Assembly (NCBI RefSeq): GCF_001509485.1
Contig: NZ_LLZI01000093.1
Coordinates: 1-6,060, forward strand
Direction: 5' to 3'
Length of the DNA stretch: 6,060 nt
From: Streptomyces sp. NRRL F-4489
GTDB taxonomy: Bacteria; Actinomycetota; Actinomycetes; Streptomycetales; Streptomycetaceae
The notes below the pieces were generated by a model. That model was not told the DNA's origin. It searched no databases and worked only from the letters and a program-made list of their open reading frames with translations. Position numbers and translations under genes: made by a program. Shown here one piece after another: positions 1 to 4,663 of this stretch. Position 1 is the stretch's first letter, and each line of letters opens with the position of its first letter.

Positions 1-121
1 GGACCGCCGCATCCGCACGGAACTGCATGACTTGCTGAAGGGGACGGGGGGCGGGGGCGGCGCGGACGGGGGGCCGGGGGCGGCGGGCGGCGAGCCGGAG
101 GCGGGCCCCGGCCAGGAGTAG
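1..121 (+). CDS. C-terminal end of an unrecognised protein (partial)
   Basis: The reading frame enters from the left edge (first complete codon at 2) and ends at a TAG at 119-121, leaving 39 residues. The visible part starts with a charged, probably helical stretch (RRIRTELHDLLKG) and continues as a low-complexity tail of Gly, Ala, Pro and acidic residues. The tail is probably disordered and gives no family information. Third codon positions are almost all G or C, and the rightward frame runs cleanly to a stop followed by a strong hairpin at 180-229, so a real gene end is likely. The stretch is so GC-rich that chance open frames are also common. Function is not recognisable from this fragment. 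Confidence 0.6.
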   Translation, partial: DRRIRTELHDLLKGTGGGGGADGGPGAAGGEPEAGPGQE

Positions 122-179
122 TTTCCGGCTACCCCAGGAAAACGGCCCGATTTCGGCAGGGCTAACGTCGTCGTCCGTG

Positions 180-229
180 CCGCCGGCCCCGTTCGTGCAC
201 CAGGTACGGCGCGCGAACGGGGCCGGTGG
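180..229. terminator. Strong inverted repeat, probable bidirectional terminator
   Basis: A perfect 13-bp inverted repeat (183-195 with 214-226, CCGGCCCCGTTCG) extends to a 19-bp stem (180-198 with 211-229) if two G-T pairs are allowed, closing a 12-base loop. It lies between two convergent genes: the rightward frame ending at 121 and the leftward gene ending at 257. There is no long T-run on either side, which is usual for Streptomyces terminators. No coding frame explains the symmetry. Confidence 0.8.
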
Positions 230-256
230 GTTCATGCCTCTGCGGCCCTCAGCCGC

Positions 257-451
257 TTATTTTTTGTCCCCGCCGCTGGGCTGCGGGGCGGGGTCCCGTG
301 GCGCCTCCGGGGGCATGGGCCCGCCGTCGTGCTTCCCGCCGTCGTCCTCGGCGACGACTTCCAGGTCCCGGGGGTACCGGAACGGGACGCCGCGCCAGCC
401 TTCCGCGTCAGGGGTGCGGGTCTCGAACGTCTCGACCGCTACCGCGCTCAT
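257..451 (-). CDS. Small uncharacterised protein, 64 aa
   Basis: The ATG at 451 is preceded by a near-perfect ribosome binding site (GAGGAGG at 465-459, 7-base spacer), the best in the leftward arm, so start and reality of the gene are well supported. The product begins MSAVAVETFETRTP and contains GWRGVPFRYPRDLEVV. It ends in a hydrophilic Pro/Gly/Asp-rich tail (PMPPEAPRDPAPQP, then GGDKK). There is no Cys, signal peptide or membrane segment. It is the last gene of the leftward arm, 151 bp after the 57-aa gene and 28 bp before the hairpin at 180-229. The gap suggests a separate leader or promoter. I do not recognise the family. A short N-terminal fold with a disordered tail fits an accessory or partner protein, but a peptide precursor cannot be excluded. 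Confidence 0.72.
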   Translation of the reverse strand: MSAVAVETFETRTPDAEGWRGVPFRYPRDLEVVAEDDGGKHDGGPMPPEAPRDPAPQPSGGDKK

Positions 452-602
452 CCATCAACCTCCTCTTTCGTGAGGGGCCGTACCTCCGTACCGTCGAAGG
501 CACGGCCCGAAGGTCCGCAGGTTCTCTGCGGTCGGGTCACCCGCCCCGGCTGCTCGACTGTCCAGGTTTCCGCCGCCGGGGCGGGGTCTCAGGCGCCGGC
601 CC
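452..602 (-). promoter_or_regulatory. 151-bp leader region of the 64-aa gene
   Basis: No convincing reading frame was found here. Read leftward, it holds an interrupted hairpin: CCCGA (536-532) then CCGCAG (531-526) pair with CTGCGG (520-515) and TCGGG (510-506), with a 5-base loop and a 4-base bulge on one side. Next comes a tandem 8-base repeat, GGTACGG at 492-486 and 484-478, and then the strong ribosome binding site. This may be a terminator or attenuator followed by a promoter, or a structured 5' leader. No clear -35/-10 pair was seen. Confidence 0.35.
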
Positions 603-776
603 TCAAGGCTCAGGCACCCACTGGCGCCGCTTGGCCTGGCAGATCGAGCATTGGCCGCGACATGCGGGAACCGGTTGGCCCGGCGGTATCGATGTGGTCC
701 CGGACTTGCCCCACACGAGGGTGGAGGCAGGTTCGGTCTCGTCGCCGCCGGCCTGCTCGGGCATAGGGCCGGTCAT
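603..776 (-). CDS. Cys-motif microprotein, 57 aa, translationally coupled
   Basis: This short frame starts at ATG 776-774, whose last bases are the TGA stop of the upstream 69-aa gene (ATGA overlap). GGGAG at 786-782 lies 5 bases before the start, and a TGA at 605-603 ends it. The product has an acidic, Gly/Ser/Thr-rich N-terminal half and a C-terminal motif PVPACRGQCSICQAKR with Cys39, Cys43 and Cys46. The same motif, with one residue fewer between the first two cysteines, occurs in the upstream neighbour at its residues 25-39. Such spacing could bind a metal ion alone or as a dimer, which is inference. It has no membrane segment or recognisable family. The ATGA coupling, ribosome binding site and motif match together support a real gene despite its length. 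Confidence 0.72.
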   Translation of the reverse strand: MTGPMPEQAGGDETEPASTLVWGKSGTTSIPPGQPVPACRGQCSICQAKRRQWVPEP

Positions 777-982
777 ACCGACTCCCGGTGCCCGTGGCGG
801 TGATTCCGAATTCCGCGGGCGGCAGCGCAGGCGGCCTTCCAGTCGCCGGCCTTGGCAGCCTCATCGCGCTTCACGGCACAGGTGCCACAGGGGGCGCACC
901 CGGGGACGGGCGTTTCTTCCAGAAGCCAGCCGTCCACATCGAGTTCGACGAGATCCTCGCTGTAACGGGGTGGGGTTGTCAT
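773..982 (-). CDS. Cys-motif small protein, 69 aa
   Basis: The chosen start is ATG 982, with GGAG at 991-988 and a 5-base spacer; a GTG at 1003 in the same frame lacks a comparable site. The product has an acidic N-terminal part (SEDLVELDVDGWLLEE), then PVPGCAPCGTCAVKR with Cys29, Cys32 and Cys35, then a helical stretch DEAAKAGDWKAACAAAR (fourth Cys at 52), and a His-rich end (His61, 63, 65). Four Cys and several His could form a small zinc site. Similar short proteins with a C-x-x-C-x-x-C then Arg/Asp-rich helix are, from memory, common near Streptomyces XRE regulators, but I cannot name a family. It leads a small unit with the 57-aa gene and lies 95 bp downstream of the XRE gene, with tandem repeats in that gap. 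Confidence 0.75.
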   Translation of the reverse strand: MTTPPRYSEDLVELDVDGWLLEETPVPGCAPCGTCAVKRDEAAKAGDWKAACAAARGIRNHRHGHRESV

Positions 983-1054
983 GCCATCTCCGCGGTTGCT
1001 CACGTTGTGTGGGTGGCGACAAAGCTAGGGAGCAAGAGACCGCAGCGCGAAGCG

Positions 1055-1074
1055 GATTGCACTCGATTGCACTC
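1055..1074. repeat. Tandem decamer GATTGCACTC x2, candidate operator
   Basis: Two perfect adjacent copies of GATTGCACTC (1055-1064 and 1065-1074; GAGTGCAATC on the minus strand) start four bases after the XRE stop codon and 73 bp upstream of the 69-aa gene. A degenerate third unit (GATCACAC, 1076-1083) follows, inside the XRE coding end, as does a GATTGCCG at 1093-1100. Almost the same array lies at 2722-2741. Two copies one helical turn apart suggest cooperative binding of a regulator. Its position suggests control of the 982-603 genes. The binding protein is not shown by the sequence; the adjacent XRE/DUF5753 protein is the natural candidate. Confidence 0.7.
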
Positions 1075-1077
1075 GGA

Positions 1078-1926
1078 TCACACGAGCGAGCGGATTGCCG
1101 TCGTGATCAGCCGGTGGGCCTTGGCTCCGTGCACGGCGAAGCCGGCGAGAGTGGCGAAGGTTTCGGCGTATGCGCGCACTTCGGTCGGCTGGGTGAGCGT
1201 GAGGTAGCCCGAGACGAGTTCCACGTTGACCTGTGCTTTGTCGTAGATCCAGAAGCCTTCAACGGGCATTCGCGGCCGGCCCGTACGCATGGGCACCACA
1301 CCGAAGCTCACGTTGGGCAGTGCGCTGACCGTGATCAGGTGTTCCAGTTGCTGAATTTGGTTGTCAATGGTTCCGAGGCTGGTCCGGAGGACCGACTCCT
1401 CCACCAAGAACGCGAAGGTTGCGGAGCCTTCGTACAGTAGCCGTTGGCGCTCCATGCGTGCGGCCACGGCATCGGCGACGTCATCCATGGTGAGGCGTCG
1501 GCGTTGGACTGCCCGCAATACGTCTTCGGTGTAAGCGTGGGTTTGCAGGAGTCCGGGGATGAGCCAGGAAGAGTAGGCGCGGAACCATCGGGTTCGTTCG
1601 AACAGGGGCTGGACGGATTCCTGGGCGCGCCGAAGCCCGTTGCGTTCCATCCGGCGCCATTCGATCCACATGCCTTCGACGGCCTGAAGGGAAGCGATGA
1701 GGTCGTCGGTCTGCTCTTCTTGACCGCAGACACGGCACCAGGCGCGAATATCGTCGGCGGTGGGTGAGGTCTTGGCATTGACTATCCGGGAGACCCTGGA
1801 AGGGTGCCAGCCGCACGCGGCGGCCAGTTGCTTGCCTTCGAGGCCGGCATCCTTGCACATCTCCCGAAGGCGATCCGCAAGGACTTTCCGGGCCTGCTGA
1901 ACACTTGACGATCCAGATGGGGGCAT
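1078..1926 (-). CDS. XRE-family regulator with DUF5753 domain (WhiJ/Scr1-like)
   Basis: A 282-aa cytoplasmic DNA-binding protein. Residues about 14-68 form a helix-turn-helix (LREMCKDAGLEGKQLAAACG, then HPSRVSRIVNAKTSPT, the usual XRE recognition helix region). Residues about 95-275 match the DUF5753 ligand-binding-like domain seen in Streptomyces regulators: FRAYSSWLIPGLLQTHAYTE, then a hydrophobic FAFLVEESVLR segment, ALPNVSFGVVPM, and WIYDKAQVNVELVSGYLTLT. Length is typical for the family. It follows the DUF6879 gene by 12 bp, so the two are probably cotranscribed. The ATG at 1926 has no clear ribosome binding site, so translation may depend on coupling. The gene lacks the adjacent DUF397 partner that the second regulator in this window has. 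It probably regulates its own cluster, perhaps through the decamer repeats at 1055-1074 and 2722-2741 (inference). Confidence 0.92.
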   Translation of the reverse strand: MPPSGSSSVQQARKVLADRLREMCKDAGLEGKQLAAACGWHPSRVSRIVNAKTSPTADDIRAWCRVCGQEEQTDDLIASLQAVEGMWIEWRRMERNGLRRAQESVQPLFERTRWFRAYSSWLIPGLLQTHAYTEDVLRAVQRRRLTMDDVADAVAARMERQRLLYEGSATFAFLVEESVLRTSLGTIDNQIQQLEHLITVSALPNVSFGVVPMRTGRPRMPVEGFWIYDKAQVNVELVSGYLTLTQPTEVRAYAETFATLAGFAVHGAKAHRLITTAIRSLV

Positions 1927-1938
1927 GGCGCGGGACAG

Positions 1939-2457
1939 TTACGCGGGCTTGTACTCCTCGTGCGGGATGGCGCGTTGCCAGACTGCTTCGAACGCTGCTT
2001 CAACCTGTTTGACGACGGGGGGGTCGGTTCGCCACTCACGGTCAACTACCTCACCTGCGCCGGAGAAGAAGGTGAAGAGGACGGCCGTCCCGTCGAACAA
2101 CCAAAGGTCTGTCCCAGGCAGGACCAAATCCGCGGCTTGACGTCGAGGTAGCCACCGAACCAGCTCACCAGCCGCAACGTTGGCGAACGTCATGTCGTGT
2201 TCGTACCGGATGTAGTCGGTCGCCGGTTCGCTGACGACGCGGGCCCGCCGCATGACGACCCCGCGGGCGGTCGTCTCGGCCACGAGATTCCCCCAAGCGC
2301 CCCACCAGTCGGGCAAGTTGGCCGCATCTTCCTCGTACCGGTGGCCCGCCCGCCAGCGCGCGAACTCCGGGTCACCCGGGGTGTAGATGTCGCGCATCTC
2401 CAGGTGGAGAGCGGAGTGACGGGCGTTGGTGATTCCTTCACGTACGGGGTACTTCAC
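1939..2457 (-). CDS. DUF6879 family protein
   Basis: A 172-aa soluble protein starting with GTG at 2457, with GGAGG at 2471-2467 and a 9-base spacer; the start overlaps the end of the 87-aa gene by 20 bp. Features I associate with DUF6879 are LHLEMRDIYTPGDPEFARW near residues 17-35, RARVVSEPATDYIRYEHD at about 71-88, LPGTDLWLFDG at about 113-123, and the C-terminal AIPHEEY. The family is common in actinobacteria next to XRE/DUF5753 genes and has no established biochemical role that I know of. The gap to the regulator is only 12 bp, so it may act as that regulator's partner in place of DUF397 (inference). No catalytic motif is evident. The family name is from memory. Confidence 0.85.
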   Translation of the reverse strand: MKYPVREGITNARHSALHLEMRDIYTPGDPEFARWRAGHRYEEDAANLPDWWGAWGNLVAETTARGVVMRRARVVSEPATDYIRYEHDMTFANVAAGELVRWLPRRQAADLVLPGTDLWLFDGTAVLFTFFSGAGEVVDREWRTDPPVVKQVEAAFEAVWQRAIPHEEYKPA

Positions 2458-2701
2458 TACGCCGGTCCTCCGATTGGGGAATGTACTTCAGCATCACGGC
2501 CGGGAGTCGAATGATCGTCTCGTGATCGGGCACGTTGGTGGAGTGGCCAGGGATGGAGCCGACTTCCTGGCATGCCTTCACCTCATCCTCCGTGGCTTTG
2601 TAGGACTGGATCAGGAGGTCCCCGGTGTCGTCGTCCACCCAGATGGTGGGCGAGTCGTCAACAGGGGTGTTCGGGATGATCCCCAGGAAACGTAGCTGCA
2701 T
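2438..2701 (-). CDS. Uncharacterised small protein, 87 aa, upstream of DUF6879
   Basis: The chosen start is ATG 2701, with GGGAG at 2711-2707 and a 5-base spacer. A longer frame from ATG 2749 would translate straight through the decamer repeats and add an odd Arg-rich extension (MNRRAIERNRLGTG), so it is less likely. The product begins MQLRFLGIIPNT and looks like a compact alpha/beta protein (SPTIWVDDDTGDLLIQSYKA, then VPDHETIIRLPAVMLKYI). Proteins with the same pattern, MxLRFLG...SPTLY...DHE...(I/V)P, are as far as I recall frequent hypothetical proteins next to DUF6879 and XRE genes in Streptomyces. It has no signal peptide or membrane segment and overlaps the DUF6879 start by 20 bp, so the two are probably translated together. 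Confidence 0.82.
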   Translation of the reverse strand: MQLRFLGIIPNTPVDDSPTIWVDDDTGDLLIQSYKATEDEVKACQEVGSIPGHSTNVPDHETIIRLPAVMLKYIPQSEDRRSEVPRT

Positions 2702-2721
2702 ATCTACTCCCGTGCCGAGTC

Positions 2722-2741
2722 GATTGCGCTCGATTGCACGA
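2722..2741. repeat. Tandem decamer repeat, candidate operator
   Basis: GATTGCGCTC (2722-2731) is followed directly by GATTGCACGA (2732-2741), with a weaker GATTCATC at 2743-2750. On the minus strand the core is GTGCAATCGAGCGCAATC, which matches the array at 1055-1074 at all but one base. It lies 20 bp upstream of the chosen start of the 87-aa gene, downstream of or overlapping a possible promoter, where a repressor would act. It separates the 3320-2746 gene pair from the 87-aa/DUF6879/XRE module. Confidence 0.7.
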
Positions 2742-2769
2742 CGATTCATCTGCCGGGGGCAGCGGTCAA
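2741..2769 (-). promoter_or_regulatory. Possible promoter for the 87-aa/DUF6879/XRE module
   Basis: A good -35 hexamer TTGACC (2769-2764) is followed after 17 bases by AATCGT (2746-2741), a weak -10 that keeps only A2 and T6 of the consensus. Transcription would begin near 2734, inside the decamer array and about 33 bases before the ATG at 2701, which agrees with that start choice. The promoter would lie inside the end of the preceding gene. Confidence 0.35.
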
Positions 2770-3003
2770 GGGTTGGGGGTGGACTTCCGCCAAGGTCATC
2801 CGTGGTTCAGCGTTTGCGGATGGCCCGGAGGCGCGGGCGATCAGCGTGACGCCGTCGCTCTCGCACGTCCATACCGTCGCGCCGAGCCGTTCCATGTCGT
2901 GTCGGCCGAACGGGCAGCTGACGGGCCCATCGTCCGCCTCGGCGGCAGGCGCCGGCAGGCCCGCGAGCTGGTCGGCGATGAGGCGGGCTAGCAGGCGGTG
3001 CAC
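2746..3003 (-). CDS. Uncharacterised small protein with Cys/His motif, 85 aa
   Basis: The start is taken as GTG 3003, with AGGGA at 3013-3009 and a 5-base spacer, overlapping the end of the 110-aa gene by 16 bp. The frame is open much further upstream, but that part runs out of frame through the previous gene and looks like noise. The product has an N-terminal helix (MHRLLARLIADQLAGL), a short linker, then SCPFGRHDMERLGATVWTC with Cys30, His35 and Cys47, and VTLIARAS. It ends in a hydrophilic tail. The Cys/His pattern could be half of a small zinc site. I do not recognise the family. It is probably translated with its upstream neighbour. Confidence 0.7.
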   Translation of the reverse strand: MHRLLARLIADQLAGLPAPAAEADDGPVSCPFGRHDMERLGATVWTCESDGVTLIARASGPSANAEPRMTLAEVHPQPLTAAPGR

Positions 3004-3320
3004 GGTCGTCCCTGGCCGTCCGTCCGCTTGCCGCCGTTCTTCCCGTGGGAGGACTGCTGGTTCTTCTCGGAGTTCTTCCTGCTGACGTCGTCCGGCGCTC
3101 CGCTCATGCGCGCCGCCTTCACGATCCGGGTCAGCAGGCGGGCCTGGCTGGGGGTCAGCAGCGGCGGAGCGATGCGGTAAAGCCGCAACCCGCCCTCGTA
3201 CTCCGTCAGCTTCACCGTGCTCGGGTCGGCCTTGATGCCGATCTTCTTCAGCGCGTCGTCGAACTCCGCGCCCTCTTCGGCACACGCCGCGTAGGGCGTT
3301 CGGGCCGTGGGGGTGGTCAT
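2988..3320 (-). CDS. Uncharacterised small protein, 110 aa
   Basis: ATG 3320 has GGAGAG at 3332-3327 with a 6-base spacer, and the frame ends at TAG 2988. The N-terminal two thirds look folded: PYAACAEEGAEFDDALKKIG, then DPSTVKLTEYEGGLRLYRI, and a helix PSQARLLTRIVKAA. From about residue 73 the protein becomes Lys/Gln/Gly-rich and probably disordered (DDVSRKNSEKNQQSS), ending GRPCTAC with two Cys. It has no signal peptide or membrane segment. It is the first gene of the leftward arm and diverges from the second XRE regulator, so it may be a target of that regulator (inference). I do not recognise the family. Confidence 0.78.
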   Translation of the reverse strand: MTTPTARTPYAACAEEGAEFDDALKKIGIKADPSTVKLTEYEGGLRLYRIAPPLLTPSQARLLTRIVKAARMSGAPDDVSRKNSEKNQQSSHGKNGGKRTDGQGRPCTAC

Positions 3321-3539
3321 GATCTGCTCTCCAAGCCTCGGAGGTGGCCGGCAGGGGGGTCACCCACACAGTCACTCTGTGCGGCCAACCGGTCACACGC
3401 TAGGAGGGGCGCCGCTACGCTGACGAGCGTTTCACCGACCAACCTGCGGCCTAGGCGGAGCGGCATATGCCAACCGCCGTGACCTGCACAAACGCGAGTA
3501 TCGAAAGCACTGGACCGGCCAAGTGGTCAGGGGGCGGAG
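3321..3539. promoter_or_regulatory. Divergent promoter/operator region
   Basis: This 219-bp gap separates the leftward 110-aa gene from the rightward XRE gene. A possible leftward -10 is TAGCGT (3402-3397). A possible rightward pair is GTCACA (3392-3397) and TACGCT (3416-3421) with an 18-base spacer; the two would overlap. An imperfect 17-bp palindrome, CACACAG-TCA-CTCTGTG (3365-3381, one mismatch), lies just downstream of the leftward -10. CCAACC occurs three times (3385-3390, 3439-3444, 3470-3475). The decamer found at 1055 and 2722 is absent. The promoter hexamers are weak guesses. Confidence 0.4.
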
Positions 3540-4388
3540 ATGGGGATGGGGAACGGTCTTGGCAGTGGACAAGACGCCGAGGTCACGGACGCGCGGCGGG
3601 AGTTCGCCGAGGAGCTGAGGAGCGCCCGGGAGCTCCACGACCCCAGACCGTTGAGCCAGGAGGCACTGGCCCGGCTGGTGCGGACGTCGAAGTCGACCAT
3701 CAGCCGCATCGAGACGTGCAAGGGGCCCATCCCGCCGGAGCTTCCGGCGAAGTTCGACGAAGTCTTCGGTACGGACGGGAAGTTCAAGAGGCTCTACGAA
3801 GAGATCGTGGCGCGCTCGTTCCCGTCGCTGTTCCGGCAGCGGATGGCGCTGGAGCGTTCCGCCATCGTGATTCGGGAGTGGTCGCCCACGATCGTGCCAG
3901 GGCTCTTCCAGACCGCCGATTACGCGAGGTACCTCCTTGCTGCCGGCGCCCCGCGTGCCAGCGAGCAAGAGATCACGCGGGACGTGAACAACCGACTCCA
4001 CCGGCAGACACTCCTGGTCGGCGACACACCTCCGGATGTGTATGTGGTGCTGTGTGAGTCCGTGTTGCGTCGGCGCTTCTGCCCTCCGGAAATCATGCGG
4101 CGCCAGCTCAAGGTCCTCTTGGAGGCAGGCAAACGCCCAACCGTCCGGATCCAGGTGCTTCCGCTGGACGCCCCTGGAAGCCTCTTCATCGACTGGCCGG
4201 TCTCACTGATCACGGCTCCGAACCACGCTGTCTCGGTATGCGTCGAAACCTACAAGACCGCCAACATCATCAATGAACACGACCACGTACTGACGGCCAT
4301 CCGGACCTACGATGAACTGACCAGCGAGGCGCTTTCCACACGGGAGAGCGCGCGCGTGATCGAGGAACAGATGGAGTCGCTGTCGTGA
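3540..4388 (+). CDS. XRE-family regulator with DUF5753 domain, partner of DUF397
   Basis: A 282-aa DNA-binding regulator. The helix-turn-helix spans about residues 21-75 (LSQEALARLVRTSKSTISRI gives the two central helices), followed by the DUF5753 domain from about residue 98. Typical DUF5753 landmarks are REWSPTIVPGLFQTADYARY, VVLCESVLRRR, VRIQVLPLDAPGS and SVCVETYKTANII. Two starts are possible: ATG 3540, with AGGGGG 5 bases upstream, or ATG 3546, with GGAG at 3536-3539 and a 6-base spacer. The latter would remove two residues. The stop overlaps the DUF397 start (GTGA), the standard arrangement for these pairs. In Streptomyces such pairs (for example Scr1/Scr2 and WhiJ-linked genes) affect antibiotic production and development. 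Here a target is likely its own divergent region (inference). Confidence 0.93.
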   Translation: MGMGNGLGSGQDAEVTDARREFAEELRSARELHDPRPLSQEALARLVRTSKSTISRIETCKGPIPPELPAKFDEVFGTDGKFKRLYEEIVARSFPSLFRQRMALERSAIVIREWSPTIVPGLFQTADYARYLLAAGAPRASEQEITRDVNNRLHRQTLLVGDTPPDVYVVLCESVLRRRFCPPEIMRRQLKVLLEAGKRPTVRIQVLPLDAPGSLFIDWPVSLITAPNHAVSVCVETYKTANIINEHDHVLTAIRTYDELTSEALSTRESARVIEEQMESLS

Positions 4389-4594
4389 TCATCGGTCCGA
4401 CCCAGTGGGTCAAGAGCAGCTACAGCAGCCCGGAGGGCGGGAACTGCCTGGAGTGGGCGCCCACTTCGGCCTCCACGACCGGCATCGTCCCGGTCCGGGA
4501 CAGCAAGACGCCGCAGGGCCCCGTCCTCGCGTTCCCGGCGGCCTCTTTCGCTACGTTCATCGCGGCCGTCAAGGGTGCCGAGTTTTCCAACTGA
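4385..4594 (+). CDS. DUF397 family protein
   Basis: A 69-aa protein beginning with GTG at 4385 inside the last codons of the XRE gene (4-base GTGA overlap), with GGAG at 4373-4376 and an 8-base spacer. It has the family's standard landmarks: W-x-KSSYS at residues 8-14, GGNCLEW at 18-24, VRDSK at 37-41, and a C-terminal F-x-x-FIAAVK helix at 55-63. DUF397 proteins are small partners of XRE/DUF5753 regulators in actinobacteria; some of these pairs have been reported to behave like toxin-antitoxin modules when expressed, and others as developmental regulators. It has no membrane segment. It is the last gene of the rightward arm, ending 29 bp before a strong hairpin. Confidence 0.95.
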   Translation: MIIGPTQWVKSSYSSPEGGNCLEWAPTSASTTGIVPVRDSKTPQGPVLAFPAASFATFIAAVKGAEFSN

Positions 4595-4623
4595 CTCTGG
4601 AAAGCAGCCCGGAGCGGCGGAAA

Positions 4624-4655
4624 CGGCCCCCTTCACCCGGTGGTGGAGGGGGCCG
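4624..4655. terminator. Bidirectional terminator hairpin
   Basis: A 14-bp stem (4624-4637 with 4642-4655, one G-T pair) closes a 4-base CGGT loop. It lies between the convergent DUF397 gene (ends 4594) and the exonuclease gene (ends 4664), only 8 bp from the latter. There is no long T-run, but the compact stem and tight loop make it the clearest terminator in the window. Confidence 0.9.
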
Positions 4656-4663
4656 GCCCCTTG

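Noticed and set aside
610..864. An 84-codon leftward open frame
   Set aside because: It overlaps both Cys-motif genes in another frame, and its Arg/Pro-rich composition is typical of a shadow.
1040..1055. Partial dyad CCGC...GCGG next to the decamer repeats, as a terminator after the XRE gene
   Set aside because: The stem is only four perfect base pairs with a long loop; too weak in this GC-rich context.
226..1440. A 404-codon rightward open frame
   Set aside because: It lies antisense to four well-supported leftward genes and the end of the XRE gene, has a low-complexity Arg/Gly composition, and no ribosome binding site or recognisable domain.
3004..3396. Upstream extension of the 85-aa gene to an ATG at 3396
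   Set aside because: It would overlap the whole 110-aa gene in another frame with shadow-like Arg-rich sequence; GTG 3003 with AGGGA fits a normal coupled start.
3467..4057. Rightward frame starting at ATG 3467 with GGAG upstream
   Set aside because: After a short leader-like start it runs out of frame through the XRE gene with Arg/Gly-rich shadow composition. A short upstream leader peptide is impossible because the frame does not stop before the XRE start.
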